Shown here in pieces: positions 17,233-26,259 of a stretch of 64,000 bases of DNA. Each line of letters starts with the position of its first letter. Within the stretch, counting starts at the first letter, position 1. Origin of the DNA: Rhodococcus sp. IEGM 1409 (GTDB lineage: Bacteria > Actinomycetota > Actinomycetes > Mycobacteriales > Mycobacteriaceae); NCBI RefSeq assembly GCF_030056735.1, contig NZ_JASHKN010000007.1, forward strand, positions 1 to 64,000. The letters run 5' to 3'. The notes beneath the pieces were generated by a model, which was not told the DNA's origin, made no database searches, and saw only the letters and a list, made by a program, of their open reading frames with translations. The position numbers and the translations under genes are program-made.

Positions 17233-18615
17233 GGCCTGCGCGTTCGACGTGATTCGCGCCGCCACGGACAGCGCAACATGCTCGCGGAACGGCCGCGCCA
17301 CCACCTGCACCCCGATCGGTAAACCGTTGCGGGAGAGCCCTATCGGAACCACCACCGACGGCAGACCGAGCACACTGATCGCCCGGCAACTCGCGAGCGC
17401 ATCCATCCATGTGAGTTCGCGACCACCCACCTCGAAGCTCTCCACACCGAGCGTCGGAGCGAGCACCGACGCAACCGGCAGAATCAGGACGTCGCCCATC
17501 TCGCCGAGGAATTCGCTGATCAACACCGCACGATCCGCCCAGAGCGCTTCCACTTCGGCGGAACTCCGATCATGCACTGCCGCAAGCATGGCGGTGATGT
17601 CCGCGTCGAAAGAATGCGCTGAACCTTCGGCGAGAGAATGAATGTCCGCGTGAGTCTCGACCGATCGCAACGCACCGAAAAGCGTGTTAGCCCGCGACAG
17701 GGCCAGACCGTCGTACTCGCTCGCGTCCAGACTGATCGCCGCCGTCCGAACCGCCGCCAGGATTTTTTCGTCGACGGGCATGGTTCCCTCGCCGGGCGCC
17801 CAGCGGATGTCGAGGTCGTCGACGTCGACCGAGGCAGGCTCGGTCCACGCGAGATGCGGCATCGACAGAACGCGCAGCGCAAGCGCCGCATCACCGAGGT
17901 TGCGGGCCAGTGGGCCGATGGTCTGGATCGTGCCGTGCATCGTTGTGGGGTTGGCGAGCAACCGCCCATCCGAAAGCACGCCTGGATACTGACCTTCCGG
18001 ATCGACACGTCCGAGCGTCGGGCGAACCGAAGTGAGCCCGGTGCAGTGGGCGGGCCAACGCACCGAACCACCAAAATCCGTACCGAGTCCGAGCACGCTC
18101 ATTCCGGCAGCAACCGACGCGGACTCGCCGCCACTCGATCCACCGGGGGACCGGACGACGCCGTCCGGTCGCACCGGACTGGCCGTGGTTCCGAACAGTT
18201 CGTTTCGAGTCAGGCCGCACGCGCCGAATTCCGGGGTGTTGGTCTTGCCGATCAGAATTGCGCCGGCAGCCTTGAACGCCGCAACGGCCGGGGCGTCGAC
18301 GGTCGGGACGTTGTCCGCAAGAGTGCGAGAACCCGCAGTGGTGCGCACGCCGGCAGTGGCGATCAGGTCCTTGACCGTGAACGGAACCCCGGCAAGGGGG
18401 CCGATCGTCTCGCCGAGAAGGCGTCGCTCGTCCAGGGCGTCCGAGGCCGCGCGAGCCTCCTCGGTGCACACGGTGACCAGTGCGTTGAGTTCGCCGTTGC
18501 ATTCGTCGACCCGTGCGAGATGGTGTTCGACGACGGTCCGCGCCGACACCTGACCCGACTGCACGGACTCGGCGATGGATCGAGCATCGCGGCCCACCCA
18601 GCTCTCACGACTCAT
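17224..18615 (-). CDS. amidase signature family hydrolase (second)
   Basis: A 463-residue amidase-signature enzyme. The triad is visible: Lys in FTVKDLIATAG, cis-Ser in SPGGSSGGES, nucleophile Ser in TDFGGSVRWPA. The ATG at 18615 was chosen because GAAAGG precedes it; the extra 25 residues from an upstream start at 18690 look non-native. It stands alone on its strand between two unrelated genes. The chemistry (amide hydrolysis) is safe; the substrate is unknown. It is distinct from both the candidate ureidomalonase at 95-1573 and the nitrile-pathway amidase at 46531-48096. Confidence 0.87.
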   Translation of the reverse strand: MSRESWVGRDARSIAESVQSGQVSARTVVEHHLARVDECNGELNALVTVCTEEARAASDALDERRLLGETIGPLAGVPFTVKDLIATAGVRTTAGSRTLADNVPTVDAPAVAAFKAAGAILIGKTNTPEFGACGLTRNELFGTTASPVRPDGVVRSPGGSSGGESASVAAGMSVLGLGTDFGGSVRWPAHCTGLTSVRPTLGRVDPEGQYPGVLSDGRLLANPTTMHGTIQTIGPLARNLGDAALALRVLSMPHLAWTEPASVDVDDLDIRWAPGEGTMPVDEKILAAVRTAAISLDASEYDGLALSRANTLFGALRSVETHADIHSLAEGSAHSFDADITAMLAAVHDRSSAEVEALWADRAVLISEFLGEMGDVLILPVASVLAPTLGVESFEVGGRELTWMDALASCRAISVLGLPSVVVPIGLSRNGLPIGVQVVARPFREHVALSVAARITSNAQALV

Positions 18616-18765
18616 CGCACGCCTTTCCTCGCCAGACTCCTCTGCCGAGCGTAAAGACAGCGAGTGAGTCGAGAAACGACCACAGTGCACATACCGACGG
18701 CTCCGGCGATGTGAGGTTTTGCCACAACGTCTGCAGCCCTGGAGGGATCGGTCAGGTGATGGTAT

Positions 18766-19089
18766 CTACAAACCCTGCCTGATGAATGCAGCAAGCTTCT
18801 CGATCTGTTGCTCGTTTCGTTTGTAGTGCCTCCACTGGCCGATTCGTGTGGTGGTCACCAGATCCGCAGCCTGGAGTGCGGCCATGTACTGAGACGCAGT
18901 CGATTGCGATACCTTCGCCCGCGCCTGAATGTGCTTGAGGCACACTCCGACCTCCTCGGCAGGCTCGAGCTGAGGGGGAAAGCTTCCCGGGTCTTTCAAC
19001 CACTGCAGGATTTGCACACGCATCGGGTTGGCCAGCGCCTTGAACGCCGTTTCCCACTCGGTTGTTGCGTCTTCCATGTGCGTGAGCAT
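18766..19089 (-). CDS. ArsR-family transcriptional regulator
   Basis: A 107-residue winged-helix regulator: FKALANPMRVQILQWL is the typical ArsR opening, and VSQSTASQYMAALQAADLV is the recognition-helix region. The ArsR Cys-x-Cys metal motif is absent, so a small organic ligand or redox signal is likelier than metal. Starts at 19089 and 19077 are both possible; neither has a strong ribosome site. It is divergent from a PRISE-family reductase gene, with a palindrome between them, so it probably represses that gene. Confidence 0.88.
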   Translation of the reverse strand: MLTHMEDATTEWETAFKALANPMRVQILQWLKDPGSFPPQLEPAEEVGVCLKHIQARAKVSQSTASQYMAALQAADLVTTTRIGQWRHYKRNEQQIEKLAAFIRQGL

Positions 19090-19130
19090 ACCGCTAGATC
19101 GCGAAATCCCGATATATGTGGTTCACTTCT

Positions 19131-19152
19131 CATATCGCAACATCGCGATATG
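19131..19152. promoter_or_regulatory. inverted repeat, probable ArsR operator
   Basis: Arms CATATCGC (19131-19138) and GCGATATG (19145-19152) flank a 6-base spacer, 17 bases before the reductase ATG and about 42 bases from the ArsR start. A related, less perfect ATCGCG...CGATAT element lies at 19098-19115. The position between divergent genes suits joint control. Confidence 0.65.
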
Positions 19153-19168
19153 CCAATGGGAGGTTGGA

Positions 19169-20227
19169 ATGGTGCAGCACGACAAAGTGGCACTCGTGGT
19201 CGGAGCCCGAGGTGTGATCGGTGGAAACTTGATCGATCACCTCGAGTCGACCGGCGAATGGAAGATCATCGGGCTCTCGCGCCGAGGCGGCACGGACACC
19301 GACCGGGTCGAACACATCGCAGTCGACCTGCTCGATCCTTCCCAGACCGCGGCAGCGCTGAGCGGACTGGACGCCGTCACCCACGTCTTCTACGCCGCCT
19401 ATCAAGACCGCCCGACGTGGGCCGAGCTCGTTCCGCCCAACCTGGCGATGCTGGTCAACACTCTCGACGCAATCGAACCCGTTGCCGGCGGACTCGAGCA
19501 CGTCAGCCTGATGCAGGGCTACAAGGTTTACGGGGCACATCTCGGACCGTTCAAAACTCCCGCTCGTGAGAGCGATCCACCGCACATGCCACCCGAGTTC
19601 AACGTCGACCAACAGCAGTTCCTCGAACGCAGGCAGCTCGGCAAGGCATGGACGTGGTCGGCGATCAGACCCTCCGTGGTCTCCGGATTCGCATTGGGAA
19701 ACCCGATGAACCTCGCGATGGTCATCGCCGTCTACGCAACCATCTCGAAGAAGCTGGGTGTCCCTCTCCGATTCCCCGGCAAACCCGGCGCCTACACCAG
19801 CTTGATCGAAATGACCGACGCCGGACTCCTGGCCGAAGCAACGGTCTGGGCCGCTACCAATCCCGAGTGCGCAAATCAGGCATTCAACATCAACAACGGC
19901 GACCTGTTCCGCTGGCAGGAAATGTGGCCGAAGATCGCAGCCTTCTTCGACATGGACGTCGCACCTCCGCTCCCGATGTCCCTCGATGTCGCAATGGCGG
20001 ACAAGGAGTCGGTGTGGGATGAACTCGTCGAGGAACATCATCTTGCTCGGACCCCGTATTCCGATGTCTCGTCCTGGGGGTTCGGTGACTTCGTATTCGG
20101 ATGGGACTACGACTTTTTCGCTGACGGATCCAAAGCTCGGCGGTTCGGATTCCACCGCCACGTCGACACCGAAGCGATGTTCCTGGACATCTTCGCCAAT
20201 CTGCAAGCTCGGAAGATAATCCCCTGA
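19169..20227 (+). CDS. PRISE-family NAD(P)H-dependent enone reductase (short-chain dehydrogenase superfamily)
   Basis: A 352-residue extended SDR protein. The nucleotide-binding loop GARGVIGG is at residues 11-18. The segment LMQGYKVYGAHLGPF matches the TGxKHYxGPF-like signature of the progesterone 5-beta-reductase/iridoid synthase (PRISE) group, with the Lys and Tyr catalytic residues. The ATG at 19169 has GGGAGG about 5 bases upstream. Bacterial PRISE proteins reduce activated C=C bonds of enones with NAD(P)H; the physiological substrate is unknown. It is divergent from, and likely repressed by, the ArsR protein. A simple epimerase-like role is the alternative. Confidence 0.82.
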   Translation: MVQHDKVALVVGARGVIGGNLIDHLESTGEWKIIGLSRRGGTDTDRVEHIAVDLLDPSQTAAALSGLDAVTHVFYAAYQDRPTWAELVPPNLAMLVNTLDAIEPVAGGLEHVSLMQGYKVYGAHLGPFKTPARESDPPHMPPEFNVDQQQFLERRQLGKAWTWSAIRPSVVSGFALGNPMNLAMVIAVYATISKKLGVPLRFPGKPGAYTSLIEMTDAGLLAEATVWAATNPECANQAFNINNGDLFRWQEMWPKIAAFFDMDVAPPLPMSLDVAMADKESVWDELVEEHHLARTPYSDVSSWGFGDFVFGWDYDFFADGSKARRFGFHRHVDTEAMFLDIFANLQARKIIP

Positions 20228-20369
20228 CCAGGAACACGGTCACGTCGGAGCCTATGAACATCGGCACTGTCGGACCCCACGACTAACGTCGTAGGCGCGG
20301 TTTGAAAAGCAGGGGTTTCGGCGAGTCGTCGGGTAGGGCCCCATGCACCCCCGGACCAGAGGAGCGACG

Positions 20370-21668
20370 ATGTCGGACAATACTTTCGATCTGGAAATCC
20401 TGAGTGCCTGGACTACTTTCGAGACTCATCTCGCTCGCTACATCTCCGTGATGGAGGACGACGACACCCTCGTGGTGGAGTCGCATTACGACAGCATGGA
20501 CGAACTGGCCGACGCACCCGCATGCATCCAGTTCTTCGCGTGGAACCAGACCTCCGTGCGCTGCGAAGTTCCGTCCAACAGGTTTCTGCATCCCCTGCGG
20601 ATGCTCGAACCGGAAGACCACACAACGTTGCTCGACATGGGGTTCAACGCTCCGGACCTGTGCGAGCACGAACCCGAGGGCAACGGGTCCATGTCCTTCT
20701 ACATCGACGTCGACCGCGCTCAACCCGAGGAACTGGTGACGAAGGTACTGCGCGTCTTCCGCGAGATGTGGAGCATTGCGCACCCGTCGTTCCTGCGCGC
20801 CAGCACCAGTGGGCGCGAGTCGACGCCGGCCTTCGCCACGACGCCGTCGCACGCTCCCTCGGGTTCGGGCGACATGCTGCGGATCCTGGTCGACGGGGCC
20901 GTCGAACGCCTCCTCGGTCATCCACCCAAGCGTGACGACGACGGCGACATCCCGTTGGTCCGCGGTGAGCAGGTCACCTATGTGCGCGTCCTCGAGGACG
21001 ACGAGTACGTGGAGGTGTTCTCGCGGGTCGTGCATTCGGTCGAGAACCTCGACAACGCTGCTGTTGTTCTTGCACAGCTCAATCGGCAGTGGCCGACCAT
21101 CAAGCTCATTCTCGTCGAACAGAGTGTGCTCGGCGTGGTCCGCGTGGACGGTGCACCCTTCGTCGCCGAGCACCTGCTGCGGGCTCTGCGCTCGTTTGCA
21201 GAGTTGGCCGAAGCATCGGACGAACTCGCCGAAGAACTGGGCGGGCAACCCATCCGCGCAACTGGAGACACCGCCCTCAACGACGGGATGGCCTCCGAGC
21301 ACGAAGATCCCGGTGCCGAATACGAGTCACACGAGTGCCACGAATTTCCCCCGGCACTCATGGCCCTCCTCGAACTCGACGCCGACGGAACGGGTGAGCT
21401 CAGCGCCGAAGAGGTTGCCGTGATCTGTGAGCACGACCGCGACACCATTCTCGACTACCTGCGGATCAGTCAGGAGCAGGAGACGGCGTGGCACGAGGCG
21501 TTGACCGAGTCCATTCGGCGCAAGGACGACGACACCGACCTGTGTGCGGGCGAGAAGCGCGCCTGGACGCACGCGATCCGCAACCTCAGGCGCGGACTGC
21601 GCGTCGTCGTGCTTCCCGCCAAGGACGCGGCGCCGACGCAACTCGGCCTCTTCGACGATCAGGCCTGA
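20370..21668 (+). CDS. hypothetical protein, possible YbjN/TY-Chap-like N-terminal domain
   Basis: A 432-residue acidic cytoplasmic protein with no signal peptide or membrane segment. The first 150 residues (YISVMEDDDTLVVES, PLRMLEPEDHTTLLDMGFNAPD) and a second segment around residues 180-290 (ILVDGAVERLLGH, HSVENLDNAAVVLAQLNRQWPTI) resemble the YbjN/TY-Chap peptide-binding fold known in actinobacteria, but this is a weak impression. The C-terminus ends with PTQLGLFDDQA, a beta-clamp-binding-like QLxLF peptide. The ATG at 20370 has GGAG 5 bases upstream. It precedes a convergent penicillin-binding protein gene by 25 bases. Function unknown. Confidence 0.75.
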   Translation: MSDNTFDLEILSAWTTFETHLARYISVMEDDDTLVVESHYDSMDELADAPACIQFFAWNQTSVRCEVPSNRFLHPLRMLEPEDHTTLLDMGFNAPDLCEHEPEGNGSMSFYIDVDRAQPEELVTKVLRVFREMWSIAHPSFLRASTSGRESTPAFATTPSHAPSGSGDMLRILVDGAVERLLGHPPKRDDDGDIPLVRGEQVTYVRVLEDDEYVEVFSRVVHSVENLDNAAVVLAQLNRQWPTIKLILVEQSVLGVVRVDGAPFVAEHLLRALRSFAELAEASDELAEELGGQPIRATGDTALNDGMASEHEDPGAEYESHECHEFPPALMALLELDADGTGELSAEEVAVICEHDRDTILDYLRISQEQETAWHEALTESIRRKDDDTDLCAGEKRAWTHAIRNLRRGLRVVVLPAKDAAPTQLGLFDDQA

Positions 21669-21693
21669 GAGCCGGAAAATCGAGCGCTGCTTG

Positions 21694-23883
21694 TCAGCCC
21701 GGTAGCGGGATGACGATGCCAGGCAGGATCTCGATCTGACGCGGCAACTGGGGAACCTGCGGCACTTCGATCGGCGGTAGGCCCGGCACCTCGATGGGTG
21801 CTGGAGGAGCGGCCGCGCCCGTCGTGGGCGTACCCGTCCCGTCACCTGAGGTCACGCCGGAGTTGGCGGGGACACCGGCCTGACCACCGATCGGGTCCGG
21901 CCACGGGAAGCTCTCCCAGTCGGAACCCTTCAACGCGCCGTCCATCGTGCTCTTCCAAATATCGGCAGGCACTCCGGAGCCGTAGATCAAGCCGCCGTAG
22001 GAGTTGGTAATGGCTTGCGCGTCGGAGGTTCCGATCCATACCGCAGTAGACAGCGACGGCGTGTAACCGACCATCCACGCATCCTTGTTCTGGCCCGTGT
22101 CACCGAGCTGCGCGGTGCCGGTCTTGGCGGCAGACGGGCGTCCACCGGCAAGCGCGTGACCGTTCGAGTACGACGCGATCGGCAGCATCGCCTGCGTGAT
22201 GTTGTCCGCAACAGCCGCATCGAGACGACGCTCACCGGGAGACACCGGGCGATCGAGCAGGACTTCACCTTCGGCCGTCACGACCTTCTGGATGAAGTGC
22301 GGCTGCTGGTACACGCCTGAGTTGGCGAGCGTCGCATACGCGGACGCCATGTCGATGACGCGAGACTGATACTGGCCGAGCACGATTCCGTTCTCCGGCG
22401 GACTACCTTCTTGCGTGAGCGTCGGGTAGTCGAGTCCGGGAATGCGTTCGGGTAGCCCGGCCAGGTGAGCGGCGTCGGCGATCTTCTGGGGGCCGTTCTC
22501 CATCGAGAGCATCAACCGGTAGAAGCTGGTGTTCAGCGAGCGCTTGAGTGCCTCGGCGATGGTGCAGCGGCCACAGGACTCGCCGCCGACGTTTCCGATC
22601 GTCACACCGTTGATCGTGAGCGGTGAACTGTCGAACCGTGCGGACAGCGGAATGTCTTCCATCAACGCCGCGACCAAGCCGAAGACCTTGAACGCGGAAC
22701 CGGTCTGCAACGGCGCCTGGGCGTAGTCGAATCCGGCTCCGTCGTCCCCGCCGTAGTAGGCGTCGACGCCACCGGTCTTCGGGTCGATCGACACAACGGC
22801 GGTCCGCAGGTCTTCCGGCTCGCCTTCGAGATTCCGCCTGACCGCGTTCAGCGCAGCTTCCTGCGCAACCGGGTCGATGGTTGTCGTGATCTGCAGACCA
22901 GCGGTGTTCAGCGTCTGATCGCTGATACCGGCCTCGGCCAGTTCCTTGAGCACCTGGGTCTTGATGTGACCTTCGGGTCCGGGCGCTTGGTTCAGATCGG
23001 TCGGCCGATTGGCGGGGGCGACGGCAGGGAACTGCATCGCGTCGCGATCCGTCTTGGTCAGGCTGCCCAGTTCGACCATGCCGTTGAGAACGTAGTCCCA
23101 GCGTGCTTGCAGCGCGGACAGATTGGTCTCCGGGTCCAGGAACGACGGGCTCTGGATGACAGAGGCCAGAACTGCGCCTTCCTCGACGCTCAGCTCACTG
23201 ACCGGCTTGTCGAAGTACGCGTTGGACGCCGCGGCGATGCCGTACGCACCGCGGCCGAAGTAGATGGTGTTGAGATACGCGGCAAGGATGTCGTCCTTGG
23301 ACCACTCGCGCGCCATCTTCGCGGAGATGACAAGCTCACGCAGCTTTCGGTCGATACTGCGCTTGTCGCCCACCAAGACGTTCTTCACGTATTGCTGCGT
23401 GATCGTCGAGCCACCGCCGGCGCTTTCCTTGCCCATCACGTTGTCGCGAGCAGCGCGAGCAAATCCGGAGATCGAGAAGCCGGGGTTGGTGTAGAAGTTG
23501 CGATCCTCCGCCGAGAGCACCGAATCGCGGACGTGAATCGGGATGGCCGACAACGCGACCTCCGTCCGGTTTCCCTCCGCCGGCACAACTTTGCCCAGCA
23601 CCGTCGTGCCGTCTGCCATGTAAATGGTGGACACCTGATTGGTCTGCATGTCAGAGGGCCGCGGGACATCGGTCCGGCTGTACGCGACAGCAAAAATCGA
23701 CGCGGGCACGATGACCATCAGGAGCACGAGGACGTAGATGGTCCGGCGGACATACAGCCACTTCGAGCGCTGCTTCTTCACGGGCATGGCCGACTTGCTC
23801 GACCGGGGCGAATTAGCCGACTTGCCCGACCGAGCCGACGACTGATCGCCACCCGTCGCACTCGATCTGTTCGATGGACTCAC
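21694..23883 (-). CDS. ponA: bifunctional class A penicillin-binding protein (transglycosylase/transpeptidase)
   Basis: A 729-residue peptidoglycan synthase. After a basic cytoplasmic tail and one membrane anchor (about residues 46-68, IYVLVLLMVIVPASIFAVAY), the GT51 domain shows the catalytic Glu in LSAEDRNFYTNPGFS and GGSTITQQYVKN. The transpeptidase domain shows SxxK in TGSAFKVFG, SLN in KRSLNTSFY, and AAKTGTAQ. The C-terminus is a Pro-rich tail, as in mycobacterial PonA1. The start is GTG at 23883 with GGGAG upstream. A small membrane protein gene lies 112 bases upstream on the same strand. PonA1-type role in cell-wall growth is likely. Confidence 0.93.
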   Translation of the reverse strand: MSPSNRSSATGGDQSSARSGKSANSPRSSKSAMPVKKQRSKWLYVRRTIYVLVLLMVIVPASIFAVAYSRTDVPRPSDMQTNQVSTIYMADGTTVLGKVVPAEGNRTEVALSAIPIHVRDSVLSAEDRNFYTNPGFSISGFARAARDNVMGKESAGGGSTITQQYVKNVLVGDKRSIDRKLRELVISAKMAREWSKDDILAAYLNTIYFGRGAYGIAAASNAYFDKPVSELSVEEGAVLASVIQSPSFLDPETNLSALQARWDYVLNGMVELGSLTKTDRDAMQFPAVAPANRPTDLNQAPGPEGHIKTQVLKELAEAGISDQTLNTAGLQITTTIDPVAQEAALNAVRRNLEGEPEDLRTAVVSIDPKTGGVDAYYGGDDGAGFDYAQAPLQTGSAFKVFGLVAALMEDIPLSARFDSSPLTINGVTIGNVGGESCGRCTIAEALKRSLNTSFYRLMLSMENGPQKIADAAHLAGLPERIPGLDYPTLTQEGSPPENGIVLGQYQSRVIDMASAYATLANSGVYQQPHFIQKVVTAEGEVLLDRPVSPGERRLDAAVADNITQAMLPIASYSNGHALAGGRPSAAKTGTAQLGDTGQNKDAWMVGYTPSLSTAVWIGTSDAQAITNSYGGLIYGSGVPADIWKSTMDGALKGSDWESFPWPDPIGGQAGVPANSGVTSGDGTGTPTTGAAAPPAPIEVPGLPPIEVPQVPQLPRQIEILPGIVIPLPG

Positions 23884-23995
23884 TCAACACTCCCGGTCGT
23901 GGATCCGGACTTACCGGCACCATTCCACCAGGGTGATATCTCGATCAGATAACTCCCGGCAACTGCGATACCGAAATGTCACCCTACCGGGCTGG

Positions 23996-24205
23996 CTACT
24001 CGCGACGTTCTGCTCGGACCGCGTTCCGATATCCGCGGAACGCCAGCCCGAGAGCGACGACGCAACCGAGCAGCACCAACGACGGCATCACGCCGGGGTC
24101 GCCCTTGACTATCGCCACCACAGCGCCGATCAACGCCATGAGGGCGAAGACCGAGATGAAGCCGGCGATCAGCTCCATTCGCTGGGCGCGCGAAGCCCGC
24201 CTCAT
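23996..24205 (-). CDS. small membrane protein
   Basis: A 69-residue protein with two hydrophobic segments (LIAGFISVFALMALIGAVVAIV and VMPSLVLLGCVVALGLAF) and basic ends. It follows the sugar-permease gene by 25 bases on the same strand and could be the last gene of that operon. It is conserved-looking in composition (hydrophobic segments, positive flanks), and no overlapping gene explains it. Function is not recognised. Confidence 0.6.
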   Translation of the reverse strand: MRRASRAQRMELIAGFISVFALMALIGAVVAIVKGDPGVMPSLVLLGCVVALGLAFRGYRNAVRAERRE

Positions 24206-24230
24206 CGGAACCGTGCGCGCGAAGCCCGCA

Positions 24231-25067
24231 TCACGACTTGACGCCGCCTGCGGTGAGACCGGCGATGATGCGTCGCTGGAAGATGAGAACCATGATGACC
24301 AGCGGGACCATCACAAGGGTGCCGCCGGCCATGATCGAGGTGTACGGCGTGACGAATGGGTCCGTTCCGGAGAACTTGGCCATCGCCACGGTGACGGGCG
24401 CAGTCTTGTCACTCGAGAGTTGGAGCGAGAGCAGATACTCGTTGACCGTTGCAATGAAGGCCAGGATCGCGGTGGTGAACAGTGCCGGCGCAGCGAGCGG
24501 CAACATGATCAGGCGGAAGGCCTGGCCACGGGTGGCGCCGTCGATACGCGCCGCCTCTTCGAGTTCCCACGGAAGTTCTGAGAAGAACGACGTCAGCGTG
24601 TAGACCGTCAGCGGCAGCACGAACGAGATGTTCGGGATGATCAACGCTTTGTAGCTGCCGATCCAGCCGATGTCGGTGAACAACTGGAACAGCGGAGTCA
24701 CAAGTGCGACGACCGGAAACATGGACGCGCCGAGGATGATTCCGGTGACGAAGTATTTGCCACGGAAATCGAAACGCGAAAGCGCGTACGCCGTGAACAC
24801 GCCGATGACCAAGGCGATCAGCGTGGTCGCGCCCGCGATGATGAGGCTGTTCATCAGTGCACGAGTGAAGTTCACCTTGGCGTCGGGATCGAGCGCCGCG
24901 GTGAAGTTGGACAGCGTGAGATTTGTGGGCCACAGCGACGTCGAGAACGTGTCCGCCGGGTCGCGCAGCGCCGTCACGATCATCCAGTAGCAGGGAGCGA
25001 GTCCCCACACGATGATCAGTACGACGCCGATGTAGGTGCCGATCTTGCCGCGTAGTGCCTTGTTCAT
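24231..25067 (-). CDS. sugB: ABC sugar transporter permease, SugB/MalG type
   Basis: A 278-residue inner-membrane protein with six predicted spans. The binding-protein-dependent permease loop is seen as EEAARIDGATRGQAFRLIMLPLAAPAL. The start ATG at 25067 is inside an ATGA overlap with the upstream SugA-type gene, so expression is coupled; a longer open frame that runs into that gene is a shadow. With the solute-binding protein, the SugA-type permease and the ATPase at 27720 it makes a complete MalFGK-type importer. In mycobacteria the LpqY-SugABC relative recycles trehalose; trehalose is the best guess here. Confidence 0.88.
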   Translation of the reverse strand: MNKALRGKIGTYIGVVLIIVWGLAPCYWMIVTALRDPADTFSTSLWPTNLTLSNFTAALDPDAKVNFTRALMNSLIIAGATTLIALVIGVFTAYALSRFDFRGKYFVTGIILGASMFPVVALVTPLFQLFTDIGWIGSYKALIIPNISFVLPLTVYTLTSFFSELPWELEEAARIDGATRGQAFRLIMLPLAAPALFTTAILAFIATVNEYLLSLQLSSDKTAPVTVAMAKFSGTDPFVTPYTSIMAGGTLVMVPLVIMVLIFQRRIIAGLTAGGVKS

Positions 25068-26239
25068 ACCGGCTCCCCCTTCCGCTGCTTTTCCTGCGTG
25101 CTGACCGCATTGGCTCCGAGGAATCGGACCAGGATGAAGGCCACAGCGAAGATGATGAGGAACGTGATGGTGGACAGTGCCGACGCCGAATTGGCGCCGA
25201 CGCGCATCTGATCGACCACCAGAACCGAGATGGTGGAGGTGGCCGGGTTGGATCCCATCATGATCGCGGGCAGGTCGTACATCCGCAGAGCGTCCATCGT
25301 GCGGAAGAGCACCGCCACCATGAGTGCGGGCTTGACCAGCGGGAGCGTGATCATGCGGAAACGCTGCCACGCCGTCGCGCCGTCGACCTTGGCTGCCTCG
25401 TAGACGTCGGCGGGAATCATCTGCAGACCCGCGAGGATCAGCAACGCCATGAACGGCGCTGTCTTCCAGACGTCGGCGACGACGATCGCGAATCGTGCCG
25501 GCCAGGGATCGGCCGTCCACAAGATGTTGGTGCCGAGAATCTTGTTGGCGATGCCGTCGTTGGCAAAGATGAAGAACCAGAGCTTCGCGGTGACGGCCGT
25601 GGGGATGGCCCAGGGAATCAGCACGGAGGCGCGGAGCAAACCGCGTCCGCGGAACGTCTTGGCCATGATCAGCGCCATCGACAGACCGATCACCGTCTCG
25701 AGTAGGACGGTGACGACGGTGAAGCCGAAGGTATTTCCGATCGACTGCCAGAACTGCGATCCGAGTGTGCCGGGCGGGCAGGGAATCGAGCCGTTGGCGG
25801 TGTTGCAGGACTGGGTGATCCAGTTCTTGTAGTTGTCGAACCACGTGAACTGGCCGGTGACGAACATGCCGGTCTCGGGATCGAGCTTCTTGCCGTCGCT
25901 GTGCATCGACATCCAGATCGCTCGTCCGAGCGGATACAGAATGATGACGGCGAGAACGATCAGTGACGGTGCGACGAACGCCCACACGGGAACTCGTCGA
26001 CGCTTCTTCGGCTTGTCAGCCGACGCCGGCGGAGGCGAGGTCGGTGGGGGTGGAGTAGCTGCAAGGTCAGGCAGAACCTTGGTCAGGGAAATTCCTGCTG
26101 CCTCGGATGCCGACGGCTCTTCTAGCGGTTCCGGTGCACGGTGTCTCCCACCAACGCCCGAACGGTCGGGACCGGTTGAACCGGCCCCGACCGTGGGGTT
26201 GGTAGGCACAGCCGCGGAAGGATCCTGCGGTACTGCCAT
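25064..26239 (-). CDS. sugA: ABC sugar transporter permease, SugA/MalF type
   Basis: A 391-residue permease with an unusually long Pro-rich cytoplasmic N-terminal tail of about 85 residues (PPPPTSPPPASADKPKKRRR) before the first span at VWAFVAPSLIVLAVIILYPL. A periplasmic loop contains two Cys (CNTANGSIPC). The EAA loop is YEAAKVDGATAWQRFRMITLP. The stop overlaps the SugB-type start (ATGA), and the start follows the solute-binding protein stop by 20 bases. It forms the membrane pore with SugB. Confidence 0.9.
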   Translation of the reverse strand: MAVPQDPSAAVPTNPTVGAGSTGPDRSGVGGRHRAPEPLEEPSASEAAGISLTKVLPDLAATPPPPTSPPPASADKPKKRRRVPVWAFVAPSLIVLAVIILYPLGRAIWMSMHSDGKKLDPETGMFVTGQFTWFDNYKNWITQSCNTANGSIPCPPGTLGSQFWQSIGNTFGFTVVTVLLETVIGLSMALIMAKTFRGRGLLRASVLIPWAIPTAVTAKLWFFIFANDGIANKILGTNILWTADPWPARFAIVVADVWKTAPFMALLILAGLQMIPADVYEAAKVDGATAWQRFRMITLPLVKPALMVAVLFRTMDALRMYDLPAIMMGSNPATSTISVLVVDQMRVGANSASALSTITFLIIFAVAFILVRFLGANAVSTQEKQRKGEPV

Positions 26240-26259
26240 TGCTTATTGCTCCTGGTAGA

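Noticed and set aside
20279-20292. Small palindrome ACGAC-TAAC-GTCGT before the hypothetical gene
   Set aside because: Short enough to occur by chance in GC-rich DNA, and no regulator gene is next to it.
24231-25985. A 584-codon open frame joining the SugB-type permease to upstream sequence
   Set aside because: The upstream part is the SugA-type gene read in a wrong frame; the true start is the ATGA overlap at 25067.
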